The notes below the pieces were generated by a model. It did no database searches. It was not told where the DNA came from and worked only from the letters and a program-made list of their open reading frames with translations. Both the position numbers and the translations under genes were made by a program. Below, one piece after another: positions 7,111 to 12,215 of a DNA stretch of 12,215 nt; position 1 is the first letter of the stretch, and each line of letters starts with the position of its first letter. Source of the DNA: Methanomassiliicoccales archaeon (GTDB lineage: Archaea > Thermoplasmatota > Thermoplasmata > Methanomassiliicoccales > JACIVX01); NCBI GenBank assembly GCA_024464195.1, contig JANHAK010000017.1, positions 1 to 12,215 on the forward strand. Direction: 5' to 3'.

Positions 7111-7398
7111 ACAGTTCCCTCAAAGCGTGCATTTTGCAATAAACTGTTAAGCGACCTTATTATGGAGCCTTTCTAGGGAGATGAACTCTGGTCTAGACAT
7201 TGTTTCACCATTTCGGATATTTCGCAGTCCTTCCTTCAGGGTATGTTAATCGACTGTCAAATGAACACGATGTCTCGCAGTGAAGTTTACTTGAAGTATG
7301 GTTCATCACATCCATTGCAATTTTGAATAAAAATATTTTACTAAGATCTCGATTAATGGATTCTAATATGAAAAATGACCTTCAAATTGAAAGCGATA

Positions 7399-7449
7399 CT
7401 TAAATGATCACTTAAGAATGAGAATCTTTCAACAATCAGGATTCTCATT
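7399..7449 (+). promoter_or_regulatory. Two abutting inverted repeats upstream of mtaB
   Basis: Repeat 1 (7399-7416) is an 18-bp near-palindrome, CTTAAATGATCACTTAAG, with one mismatched pair. Repeat 2 is AATGAGAATC (7417-7426) with GATTCTCATT (7440-7449), a perfect 10-bp inverted repeat around 13 bases. They abut and end three bases before the TATA box, where an activator or repressor would bind. The rest of 7201-7398 is AT-rich spacer without a convincing gene. Confidence 0.4.
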
Positions 7450-7452
7450 AAG

Positions 7453-7460
7453 ATAATATA
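7453..7460 (+). promoter_or_regulatory. TATA box of mtaB, leaderless spacing
   Basis: ATAATATA is centred about 26 bases before GTG 7483, which puts the transcription start at or next to the start codon. No Shine-Dalgarno is present. Both points indicate a leaderless mRNA. Confidence 0.6.
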
Positions 7461-7482
7461 CCTGAACACGATTGTTTCGATT

Positions 7483-8724
7483 GTGAAGTTCTTCGTTGAA
7501 TCATACGGTTGCACGATGAACCAGGGCGAAGGGATCGAGCTCTCTGAGAAGCTAAGAGCCCTCGGACATCAGCCTGTTACTTCCGCAGATGAAGCGGAGC
7601 TCGTTATCCTGAACACATGTACTGTCATCCAGTCTACACAAACGAAGATTCTGAAACGACTAAGAGAGTTATATCGATTGAATAAGAACCTTATTGTGTC
7701 TGGATGTATGGCCGCAGTTCAACCAGAAATCATAAGAAAGGTCGCGCCCGACGTTTGGATTTTGCCGCCAGAGGAATATGACTCGTTTCAAGAAGTTATC
7801 GCTGAAAACTATGGTCGAATTTCAAGCCAGGAAATCATTCATGATCAGAGGACAACCGTTATTATCCCGATATCTCAAGGCTGTCTAGGTTCGTGCACAT
7901 ATTGTATCACCAGACTTGCACGAGGGACACTCAAGAGTTATCAGCCCGATCAAATTGTCGAAAAGGCGAGGCGATCGATAGAGACTGGGACTCGAGAAAT
8001 TCTCTTGACAGCGCAGGACACGGCGTCGTATGGTTTTGATATCGGCTGCACTTTGAGTGATTTGATCTCGTCCATCGTTCAAATTCCCGGCAAATTTAGG
8101 ATCAGAGTAGGAATGATGAATCCTGAGAGTCTTCAGAAAATCATAAATGATTTGATCGAGTCATGGCGTGATGATAAAGTCTATAAGTTCCTTCATTTGC
8201 CAGTTCAAAGTGGTAGCGAGAGGATTCTCAAGCTCATGGGTCGGAGATACACTGTTGAGCAATTCAAGTCACAAGTGCAGTTATTTAGGAATTCTTTTCC
8301 TGATCTCACTCTTTCGACTGATGTGATAACTGGTTTTCCCAGTGAAAATGAGATCGACCATAAAATAACAGTTCAATTGATACGAGAGATCAGACCACAT
8401 ATTCTCAATGTTACGCGTTTTTCACCCAGACCAGGGACTCCAGCTGCATGTGCAAGTGGCCAGATTCCCTCATGGATATCGAAAGAGAGATCAAGAGAAT
8501 TTGCAAAGCTAAGGTTCCAGATAAGTAAAGAGATTTACAAAACAAAAGAAGGCGCAATTGAAGAGATCCTGATCACAGAAAAGGGAAAGCATGATACATG
8601 GATCGGAAGAACGCTTTCTTACGCACCGGTGGTGATCAAGGAACCGGTGGAACTAGGGAGTTTCGTCAAGGTAAAGATAATCGACTCGGCTCCAACGCAT
8701 CTCATTGGCGAAATCATTGATTAG
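7483..8724 (+). CDS. tRNA threonylcarbamoyladenosine methylthiotransferase, archaeal MtaB/CDKAL1 type
   Basis: This radical-SAM enzyme is predicted to add a methylthio group to t6A37, giving ms2t6A37, in tRNAs reading ANN codons. It has 413 residues, the normal length. The N-terminal methylthiotransferase domain carries the three cysteines of the second [4Fe-4S] cluster: C10 (ESYGCTMNQ), C46 (LNTCTV) and C75 (VSGCMA). The radical-SAM motif C134-x3-C138-x2-C141 is in SQGCLGSCTYCITRLARG, followed by a family-typical LHLPVQSGSERILKLMGRRY. A TRAM-like C-terminal region (about 350-413, FVKVKIIDSAPTHLIGEI) would bind tRNA. MiaB itself is less likely, because archaea belong to the MtaB branch. The GTG start gives the expected N-terminus and fits the TATA box as a leaderless start. 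It ends in TAG, and its partner-pathway gene pcc1 lies 1.4 kb downstream. Confidence 0.92.
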   Translation: MKFFVESYGCTMNQGEGIELSEKLRALGHQPVTSADEAELVILNTCTVIQSTQTKILKRLRELYRLNKNLIVSGCMAAVQPEIIRKVAPDVWILPPEEYDSFQEVIAENYGRISSQEIIHDQRTTVIIPISQGCLGSCTYCITRLARGTLKSYQPDQIVEKARRSIETGTREILLTAQDTASYGFDIGCTLSDLISSIVQIPGKFRIRVGMMNPESLQKIINDLIESWRDDKVYKFLHLPVQSGSERILKLMGRRYTVEQFKSQVQLFRNSFPDLTLSTDVITGFPSENEIDHKITVQLIREIRPHILNVTRFSPRPGTPAACASGQIPSWISKERSREFAKLRFQISKEIYKTKEGAIEEILITEKGKHDTWIGRTLSYAPVVIKEPVELGSFVKVKIIDSAPTHLIGEIID

Positions 8725-8763
8725 AATTCTCCGTTGCTGGAATTGATGACTGATCTATTTGTC

Positions 8764-8774
8764 TTCTTTTTATT
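8764..8774 (+). terminator. T-rich terminator candidate after mtaB
   Basis: TTCTTTTTATT lies about 40 bases after the mtaB stop and before the tRNA-Gln promoter. It has no stable hairpin. Confidence 0.4.
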
Positions 8775-8845
8775 GGAAAAGTTGACTCGCTAGATATGCG
8801 ATTCCCTATCAAAGAAGATGTATGATAAAAACGAAGAAGGACTGT

Positions 8846-8851
8846 TATATA
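8846..8851 (+). promoter_or_regulatory. TATA box of tRNA-Gln
   Basis: TATATA within GTTATATAG is centred about 30 bases before the tRNA 5' end. Transcription would start a few bases upstream of the mature tRNA. Confidence 0.55.
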
Positions 8852-8878
8852 GATGAAATTATATCGCCGCTGAAAAAC

Positions 8879-8951
8879 AGCCCCGTGGTGTAGTGGCCAA
8901 TCATGCCGGCCTTTGGAGCCGGCGACGGCAGTTCGAATCTGCCCGGGGCTA
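8879..8951 (+). tRNA. tRNA-Gln(TTG)
   Basis: The acceptor stem is AGCCCCG (8879-8885) with CGGGGCT (8944-8950), and the discriminator is A8951. The D stem is GTG/CAT with one G-T pair, and G15 is at 8893. The anticodon stem is CCGGC/GCCGG around CTTTGGA, giving anticodon TTG (8913-8915). The variable loop is short, and the T arm is GGCAG-TTCGAAT-CTGCC. There is no intron and no encoded CCA. In archaea without glutaminyl-tRNA synthetase this tRNA is first charged with glutamate and then amidated. Confidence 0.97.
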
Positions 8952-8956
8952 CTCTC

Positions 8957-8961
8957 TTTTT
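8957..8961 (+). terminator. T-run terminator of tRNA-Gln
   Basis: TTTTT, followed by TCTTATTCTT-like pyrimidine sequence, starts six bases after the tRNA. It lies in the 30-base gap to the convergent VOC gene. Confidence 0.5.
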
Positions 8962-8981
8962 CTTATTCTTCGCTTTACTCT

Positions 8982-9422
8982 TTACTTCCACTCGGCGAGT
9001 TCTATCAGGATACCATCAGGATCGGCAAAAACAGCCCTTTCTAACCCTCTTCTTATATCAACACCCTTTAGTTTGCTAGAAATCGTTTCTAGGTGTTCCG
9101 AATTCAATACATGGCGGTCTTCAACCATTTTTATGCCCAAACTCTTGATCCTGTCGATTTCTTTTGCGATATCCTTGACACCGAAACAGAGATGCTTCAC
9201 GCCTACTTTCATTAAATCCTCTTGTGCCCGCCTTTCTGGTTTTTCTATTGCAAGAAGCTCAAGCATTGTGTTTTGCGACTTAAGAAAAGCAATCTCTTTA
9301 ATGCCAGGAATCTTCGATTTGAGTCTCATAACTTCTTCAAGTTCGAGAACTTTTGTGTAGAATTCTATAGATTTCTCTAGGTCCGAAACTGTGATAGCAA
9401 TATGGTCAACTCCTTTGATCAA
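8982..9422 (-). CDS. VOC-superfamily protein (glyoxalase / methylmalonyl-CoA epimerase fold)
   Basis: The protein has 146 residues and is built from two beta-alpha-beta-beta-beta modules. The first starts GVDHIAITVSDLEKSIEFY and the second KHLCFGVKDIAKEIDRI. The four metal-ligand positions of the fold are filled: H7, E55, H77 and E141 (FADPDGILIELAEW). The family includes lactoylglutathione lyase, methylmalonyl-CoA epimerase and ring-cleaving dioxygenases; sequence alone does not choose. No methylmalonyl-CoA mutase gene is nearby, which gives no support for the epimerase reading. The start is TTG 9422, the only one giving the full first strand. GGTGAT (9427-9432) could serve as Shine-Dalgarno, while TTTAAA (9448-9453) sits at leaderless spacing, so the start mode is ambiguous. 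The nitroreductase gene lies 85 bp upstream on the same strand. Confidence 0.85.
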   Translation of the reverse strand: MIKGVDHIAITVSDLEKSIEFYTKVLELEEVMRLKSKIPGIKEIAFLKSQNTMLELLAIEKPERRAQEDLMKVGVKHLCFGVKDIAKEIDRIKSLGIKMVEDRHVLNSEHLETISSKLKGVDIRRGLERAVFADPDGILIELAEWK

Positions 9423-9507
9423 TTAATCACCAACCTACAATATGTTGTTTAAAGTGATTGTCTCATGATCTAATAATTGCTTCGATCGGAAATAAGTCAG
9501 AATGAAA

Positions 9508-10026
9508 TCACCATTTCTCTCGGTGCACGAGGCTTTCAAGATTCAATCTTGGTGTCCTGTGAGTAATCCCTTTCGGTTTGCCGACTGGCAACATTGCAAC
9601 AGGTCTTGCGTGAGATGGAATCGACAAGATTTTTGAAACTGCGGACTCATCGAAAGCTCCAACCCAGCAACTCGCATATCCCTTATCAACGAAATAAAGA
9701 AGAATGTTTTCAATGGCAGCGGCGACATCCTGAAGACAATAAAGTTCGATTCCGCGCTTACCGTAGCTTCTGATTCTCTGGAGATTTGCACAACACACGA
9801 TGACAACTGGTGCCTCAGCTAGAAACTCCTGTCCGTATGCAGCTGCCATGAGTTTCTTTTTTGTATCTTTATTAGTAACGATGATAAAATCGCGGGCCTG
9901 AAGATTTCCTGCCGATGGTGCTAGATTCCCGATTTTGATCGATTCTAACACTATTTCTTCTGGAACTGGCTCATCGCTGAAACTCCTGACACTTACCCTC
10001 TTTTGTATGCATTCGAGAAGTTCCAC
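9508..10026 (-). CDS. Nitroreductase-family flavoprotein
   Basis: This 172-residue protein is predicted to bind FMN and use NAD(P)H to reduce a small substrate; the true substrate is unknown. The N-terminal phosphate-binding motif is KRVSVRSF (R10, S12, R14). LAPSAGNLQARDF (35-47) is the typical second flavin-contact segment. GYASCWVGAFDE (116-127) and AMLPVGKPKG (144-153) are the C-terminal family motifs. At 172 residues it belongs to the short members, such as those resembling FMN oxidoreductases of anaerobes. The start is GTG 10026, with GGTGA at 10031-10035 on this strand as Shine-Dalgarno. It is transcribed divergently from pcc1 across 69 bp, and is followed by the VOC gene, possibly in one transcript. 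Confidence 0.9.
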   Translation of the reverse strand: MELLECIQKRVSVRSFSDEPVPEEIVLESIKIGNLAPSAGNLQARDFIIVTNKDTKKKLMAAAYGQEFLAEAPVVIVCCANLQRIRSYGKRGIELYCLQDVAAAIENILLYFVDKGYASCWVGAFDESAVSKILSIPSHARPVAMLPVGKPKGITHRTPRLNLESLVHREKW

Positions 10027-10056
10027 ATTCTCACCATAAATTCACTTGCAATGGGC

Positions 10057-10064
10057 TATAAAAA
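10057..10064. promoter_or_regulatory. TATA element between the divergent nitroreductase and pcc1 genes
   Basis: TATAAAAA is centred about 35 bases from GTG 10096 on one side and 34 bases from GTG 10026 on the other. On the plus strand it would start transcription near 10087. Read on the minus strand (TTTTTATA) it would start near 10033. It is the only obvious TATA box in the 69-bp gap. Confidence 0.4.
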
Positions 10065-10095
10065 TCTTCCAATGGTGGAAAAGAGCTGAGATAAA

Positions 10096-10407
10096 GTGGC
10101 AAACATGCACTTTATAATGATGTTAACTAATGCGGTTTCTGTGTCGATTGAATGCACGATTGAGATTCAATATCAGAATCAGACGAAGGCGGAAACGATC
10201 AAGAGAGCAATCGAACTAGAAAACGAGAATTATGCTACTGCCAACGTAGAAGGACACCGGTTGTTAATAAGAACAAGGGCAGCTTCTATTCCAAGTCTGC
10301 TTCATACGATTGAAGATCTCCTTGTTTGTATCAAGGCGGCAGAGGATGCAATGAGGATTAGCGAGAATGGATCATTGAATGATACCTTCTCTGACGAGAA
10401 CGGCTAA
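10096..10407 (+). CDS. pcc1: KEOPS complex subunit Pcc1
   Basis: Pcc1 is the small dimerising subunit of KEOPS, which transfers threonylcarbamoyl to A37 of tRNAs reading ANN codons (t6A). It contacts the catalytic subunit Kae1. The conserved core is about residues 18-90: IECTIEIQYQ, then TKAETIKRAIELENENYAT, then VEGHRLLIRTRA and SLLHTIEDLLVCIKAAEDA, which matches the strand-helix-strand-strand-helix pattern of the family. The chosen GTG 10096 gives 103 residues. ATG 10105, 10117 or 10120, or GTG 10141, would also keep the core, and no Shine-Dalgarno decides. The last 36 bases overlap the 3' end of tgtA on the opposite strand. The product supplies the substrate for the MtaB-type enzyme encoded nearby. 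Confidence 0.85.
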   Translation: MANMHFIMMLTNAVSVSIECTIEIQYQNQTKAETIKRAIELENENYATANVEGHRLLIRTRAASIPSLLHTIEDLLVCIKAAEDAMRISENGSLNDTFSDENG

Positions 10408-12215
10408 CCCCCTTTCAAATGAAAGCATCTCATCTCTTGTCAAAAGCGATCGCCCGCACGCGACAAGATGATCATTTTCATCAACGACAAGAACCTCATC
10501 CATCGGTCTGATGTTTTCGTCGCAATCAACAACAAATTTGCAGAAAACGTTTCGTCCTTTCTGATTGAACTCAGCCGATTCCTGTTGAACAACGACTCTC
10601 ATGCGTGGTGACGAAAATCCCGCGTGAAGCTTTGTTGCGCCAGCAATTTTCAATGAAAAGAATCCGTCGGAGGCTCTCATCGAGAGAATATGTTTTCCAT
10701 CGACTATCACATTTCTGATCCTTCCAGTATTTTTTGATTTGATGAATGTTATTTCGCCACTAAAGAGCAAATCAGCAGCGCCTTTCCCAAATTGATAATC
10801 CGCTACCGCCGTGACTCTCGCAATATCAATGTTAAAAGTGGATTTTCCTTTCGCGATTGATTCAAGGAGTTTCTTTGTTTCCTCTCCATCGTAAATAATA
10901 CACATACCATATTTCTGAATGTGAGACATTCTTTCCATGAGTTGATGTGTTTTTTCGATCAACACCTTATCGCGTATTTTCGGGAAAACCGACTGAGCGA
11001 TTGGATATATCTCGTCAAGTTCAATTGGTATGGGGCCGAGCGGAGACATGATAACAAAATGAGCATCACAAATGGCAGAGATCTCTTCAATTTCTCTTGC
11101 GTATTTTGTTGTGTATGGTTTATCCGAATCCTCGAATCCCACTAATATCTGCGTGAGCGGTTGAGTGTATCTTTCAAAAAACCGCCTTTCATATCGATAT
11201 ACTGAGGGGCGATCGAGACTCTCTGGACCTGTATAAAAAAAAGCACTCTCCCTGCTTAACGGCTCATATTTTTCGAGAAATTCCTTGTAATTTGCCAGTC
11301 TTCTCAAACCATCAAGAAGAGCTGGATGAGAACGGCAACGCATCTCCACGAATTCCCAGAGCGTTCCTTCAAGAATCGCTTTCTTAATGCGCTCAATTTC
11401 TGCAATAGATTCATACAAATTATGTCTAGCAATTAGATCGGTGCGTTCTTCTTCATTCATTTCCCTTATTGAATCAATATCGTGTCCTCTACATGCGGGA
11501 CAATCGCAGACAAGCTTCTTCATGTCTTCGAGTCGATAAGTTCCGCTCGAAAACATGAATCGACCATCTCGTGCAAATTTCGCATAAGATGCAGAATCAA
11601 AAGTGTCACATCCTAATAATACAGCAAGTGCAAAGACCATTGGATGACCCGCCCCAAAGAGGTGCACTGGTCGATTCGGTACTAGCCCCTTTTTCGAAGC
11701 GACGATCACGTCGACCAGATCGGCGAATCGATAGTTCTCCATCAATGGCACGACCCCACCAATTGGATGGATATCTACAGGTAGTGTCGACATTTCTCGC
11801 GCACACTGTTCTCTGAGATCTGGAAATAAAGAACCCTGAACAACTCCGCCGAGCAACATTTCACCTTTAATCTCTGAAGCTTCCTTCGTGCGGACAATCG
11901 TTTGCGTAATGGCCTGAGCCGTTCTGTCTCTCTCCCAATCAGGCTCTGTAAAAACGTCCAAAGGCATCCCAATATCCGATCCTATGTCTCGCTGAAACTC
12001 GACGATTTCTTTGTTCGTTGCTTCTATTTTAGAATAAAGATGTGATTGGAATGTACCAGAATCAGTCATAATAATGCCAGGAAAATCTAAGAGTTCATGC
12101 ACGCCCTTGTTCATCGCACTTTCTTTTAGACTTTTTTTCTTAAGAATAATGTAAGAATTTGTGATGACAGCGCGAATTCCAAATTCTTCGTAAAGACTCT
12201 TCGGTGGTATCGTAT
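10372..12215 (-). CDS. tgtA: tRNA-guanine(15) transglycosylase (archaeosine TGT), 5' end beyond the window
   Basis: TgtA exchanges G15 of archaeal tRNAs for preQ0, the first step toward archaeosine, which stabilises the tRNA elbow. The frame is open to the right edge. From ATG 12114 the protein has 580 residues, but 33 more in-frame codons (ending in VITNSYIILKKKSLKESA) match the family, so that ATG is internal and about 40-45 residues are missing. Numbered from it: D18 in MTDSGTFQ is the active-site Asp, D173 in CDTFDSASY the nucleophile, and C203, C205, C208 and H231 the zinc ligands. The spacings match the Pyrococcus enzyme as I remember it. Middle C-terminal domains follow, and a PUA domain lies at about 500-580. 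It ends in TGA inside the 3' end of pcc1. Confidence 0.96.
   Translation of the reverse strand, partial: TIPPKSLYEEFGIRAVITNSYIILKKKSLKESAMNKGVHELLDFPGIIMTDSGTFQSHLYSKIEATNKEIVEFQRDIGSDIGMPLDVFTEPDWERDRTAQAITQTIVRTKEASEIKGEMLLGGVVQGSLFPDLREQCAREMSTLPVDIHPIGGVVPLMENYRFADLVDVIVASKKGLVPNRPVHLFGAGHPMVFALAVLLGCDTFDSASYAKFARDGRFMFSSGTYRLEDMKKLVCDCPACRGHDIDSIREMNEEERTDLIARHNLYESIAEIERIKKAILEGTLWEFVEMRCRSHPALLDGLRRLANYKEFLEKYEPLSRESAFFYTGPESLDRPSVYRYERRFFERYTQPLTQILVGFEDSDKPYTTKYAREIEEISAICDAHFVIMSPLGPIPIELDEIYPIAQSVFPKIRDKVLIEKTHQLMERMSHIQKYGMCIIYDGEETKKLLESIAKGKSTFNIDIARVTAVADYQFGKGAADLLFSGEITFIKSKNTGRIRNVIVDGKHILSMRASDGFFSLKIAGATKLHAGFSSPRMRVVVQQESAEFNQKGRNVFCKFVVDCDENIRPMDEVLVVDENDHLVACGRSLLTRDEMLSFERGLAVLVREGIIQ

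Larger units (their letters stand above)
5910..7200 (-). pseudogene. Broken HdrD-like Fe-S protein gene (three frameshifts plus an in-frame TAG)
   Basis: Joining frames gives one protein of about 430 residues: MSRPEFISLERLHN (ATG 7200, GGTGA just upstream), then GRLTVYCKMHALRELCEIL, the 4Fe-4S motif, a linker, and two CCG domains. Disruptions on the minus strand are: a missing base near 7156-7157, an extra G near 7071-7072, an extra A in the A6 run at 6862-6867, and TAG at 6794-6792. The last probably replaced TGG, since the neighbourhood then reads SKRRWLNEVPYRP. Credible coding may extend a little further upstream (to about 7240: LKEGLRNIRNGET) before a TAA. All other genes in the window are undamaged, so decay is more likely than uniformly poor sequence, though local sequencing errors remain possible. 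TAG ends two other genes here, so recoding to pyrrolysine has no support. Confidence 0.65.

Noticed and set aside
7260..7310. Continuation of the broken Fe-S gene beyond about 7240 (frame starting MDVMNHTSSKLHC)
   Set aside because: The translated text does not resemble the family and would need yet another frameshift. Treated as spacer.
8893..9360. ORF of 155 residues on the plus strand through tRNA-Gln
   Set aside because: It overlaps the tRNA and is antisense to the VOC gene, whose motifs and metal ligands are clear.
8982..9422. Firm naming as methylmalonyl-CoA epimerase
   Set aside because: The metal ligands are shared by the whole VOC superfamily, and no methylmalonyl-CoA mutase gene is present in the window to support it.

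Overview
The window is archaeal and most likely comes from the Thermoplasmata or a close relative (Thermoplasmatota). It has an archaeal 16S rRNA, aIF2-beta, an archaeosine tRNA-ribosyltransferase (TgtA), KEOPS subunit Pcc1, bulge-helix-bulge (BHB) processing signals, and TATA boxes at archaeal spacing. The 16S gene stands alone, with no tRNA-Ala, 23S or 5S after it. Unlinked rRNA genes are a known trait of Thermoplasmata. The lineage is an inference; a 16S tree would settle it.

Layout, left to right. (1) 1-2276, plus strand: the 5'-truncated CTP synthase gene pyrG, then aIF2-beta with a C-terminal TRAM domain. (2) 2587-3480, plus: a presenilin-like (A22) membrane aspartyl protease. (3) 3785-5252, minus: 16S rRNA. 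Its leader and trailer pair into a long stem carrying a canonical BHB, with a TATA box near 5514. (4) 5610-5875, plus: a structured spacer (SD-preceded 26-codon ORF, 14-bp palindrome, two adjacent hairpins with complementary loops), then tRNA-Ser(GCT) with a 22-nt intron. (5) About 7240 to 5910, minus: a heterodisulfide-reductase-like Fe-S protein gene that looks broken. A single protein can be followed across three frameshifts and one in-frame TAG, while the last 293 codons, with both CCG cysteine motifs, remain open. (6) 7483-8724, plus: an MtaB/CDKAL1-type tRNA methylthiotransferase behind two adjacent inverted repeats and a TATA box placed for a leaderless transcript. (7) 8879-8951, plus: tRNA-Gln(TTG). 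(8) 8982-10026, minus: a nitroreductase-family protein followed by a VOC (glyoxalase-fold) protein. (9) 10096-10407, plus: pcc1, overlapping tail to tail with tgtA (minus), which runs off the right edge.

A theme of the right half is tRNA maturation. Pcc1 belongs to the complex that makes t6A37, MtaB-type enzymes convert t6A37 to ms2t6A37, and TgtA starts archaeosine formation at G15. Both tRNAs have G15. tRNA-Ser(GCT) reads AGY codons and has A37, so it is a plausible t6A substrate. The splicing endonuclease would be needed for both the tRNA-Ser intron and 16S excision. I found no CRISPR array, insertion sequence, phage gene or clear defence system. The least explained parts are the broken Fe-S gene, the spacer before tRNA-Ser and the region upstream of mtaB.
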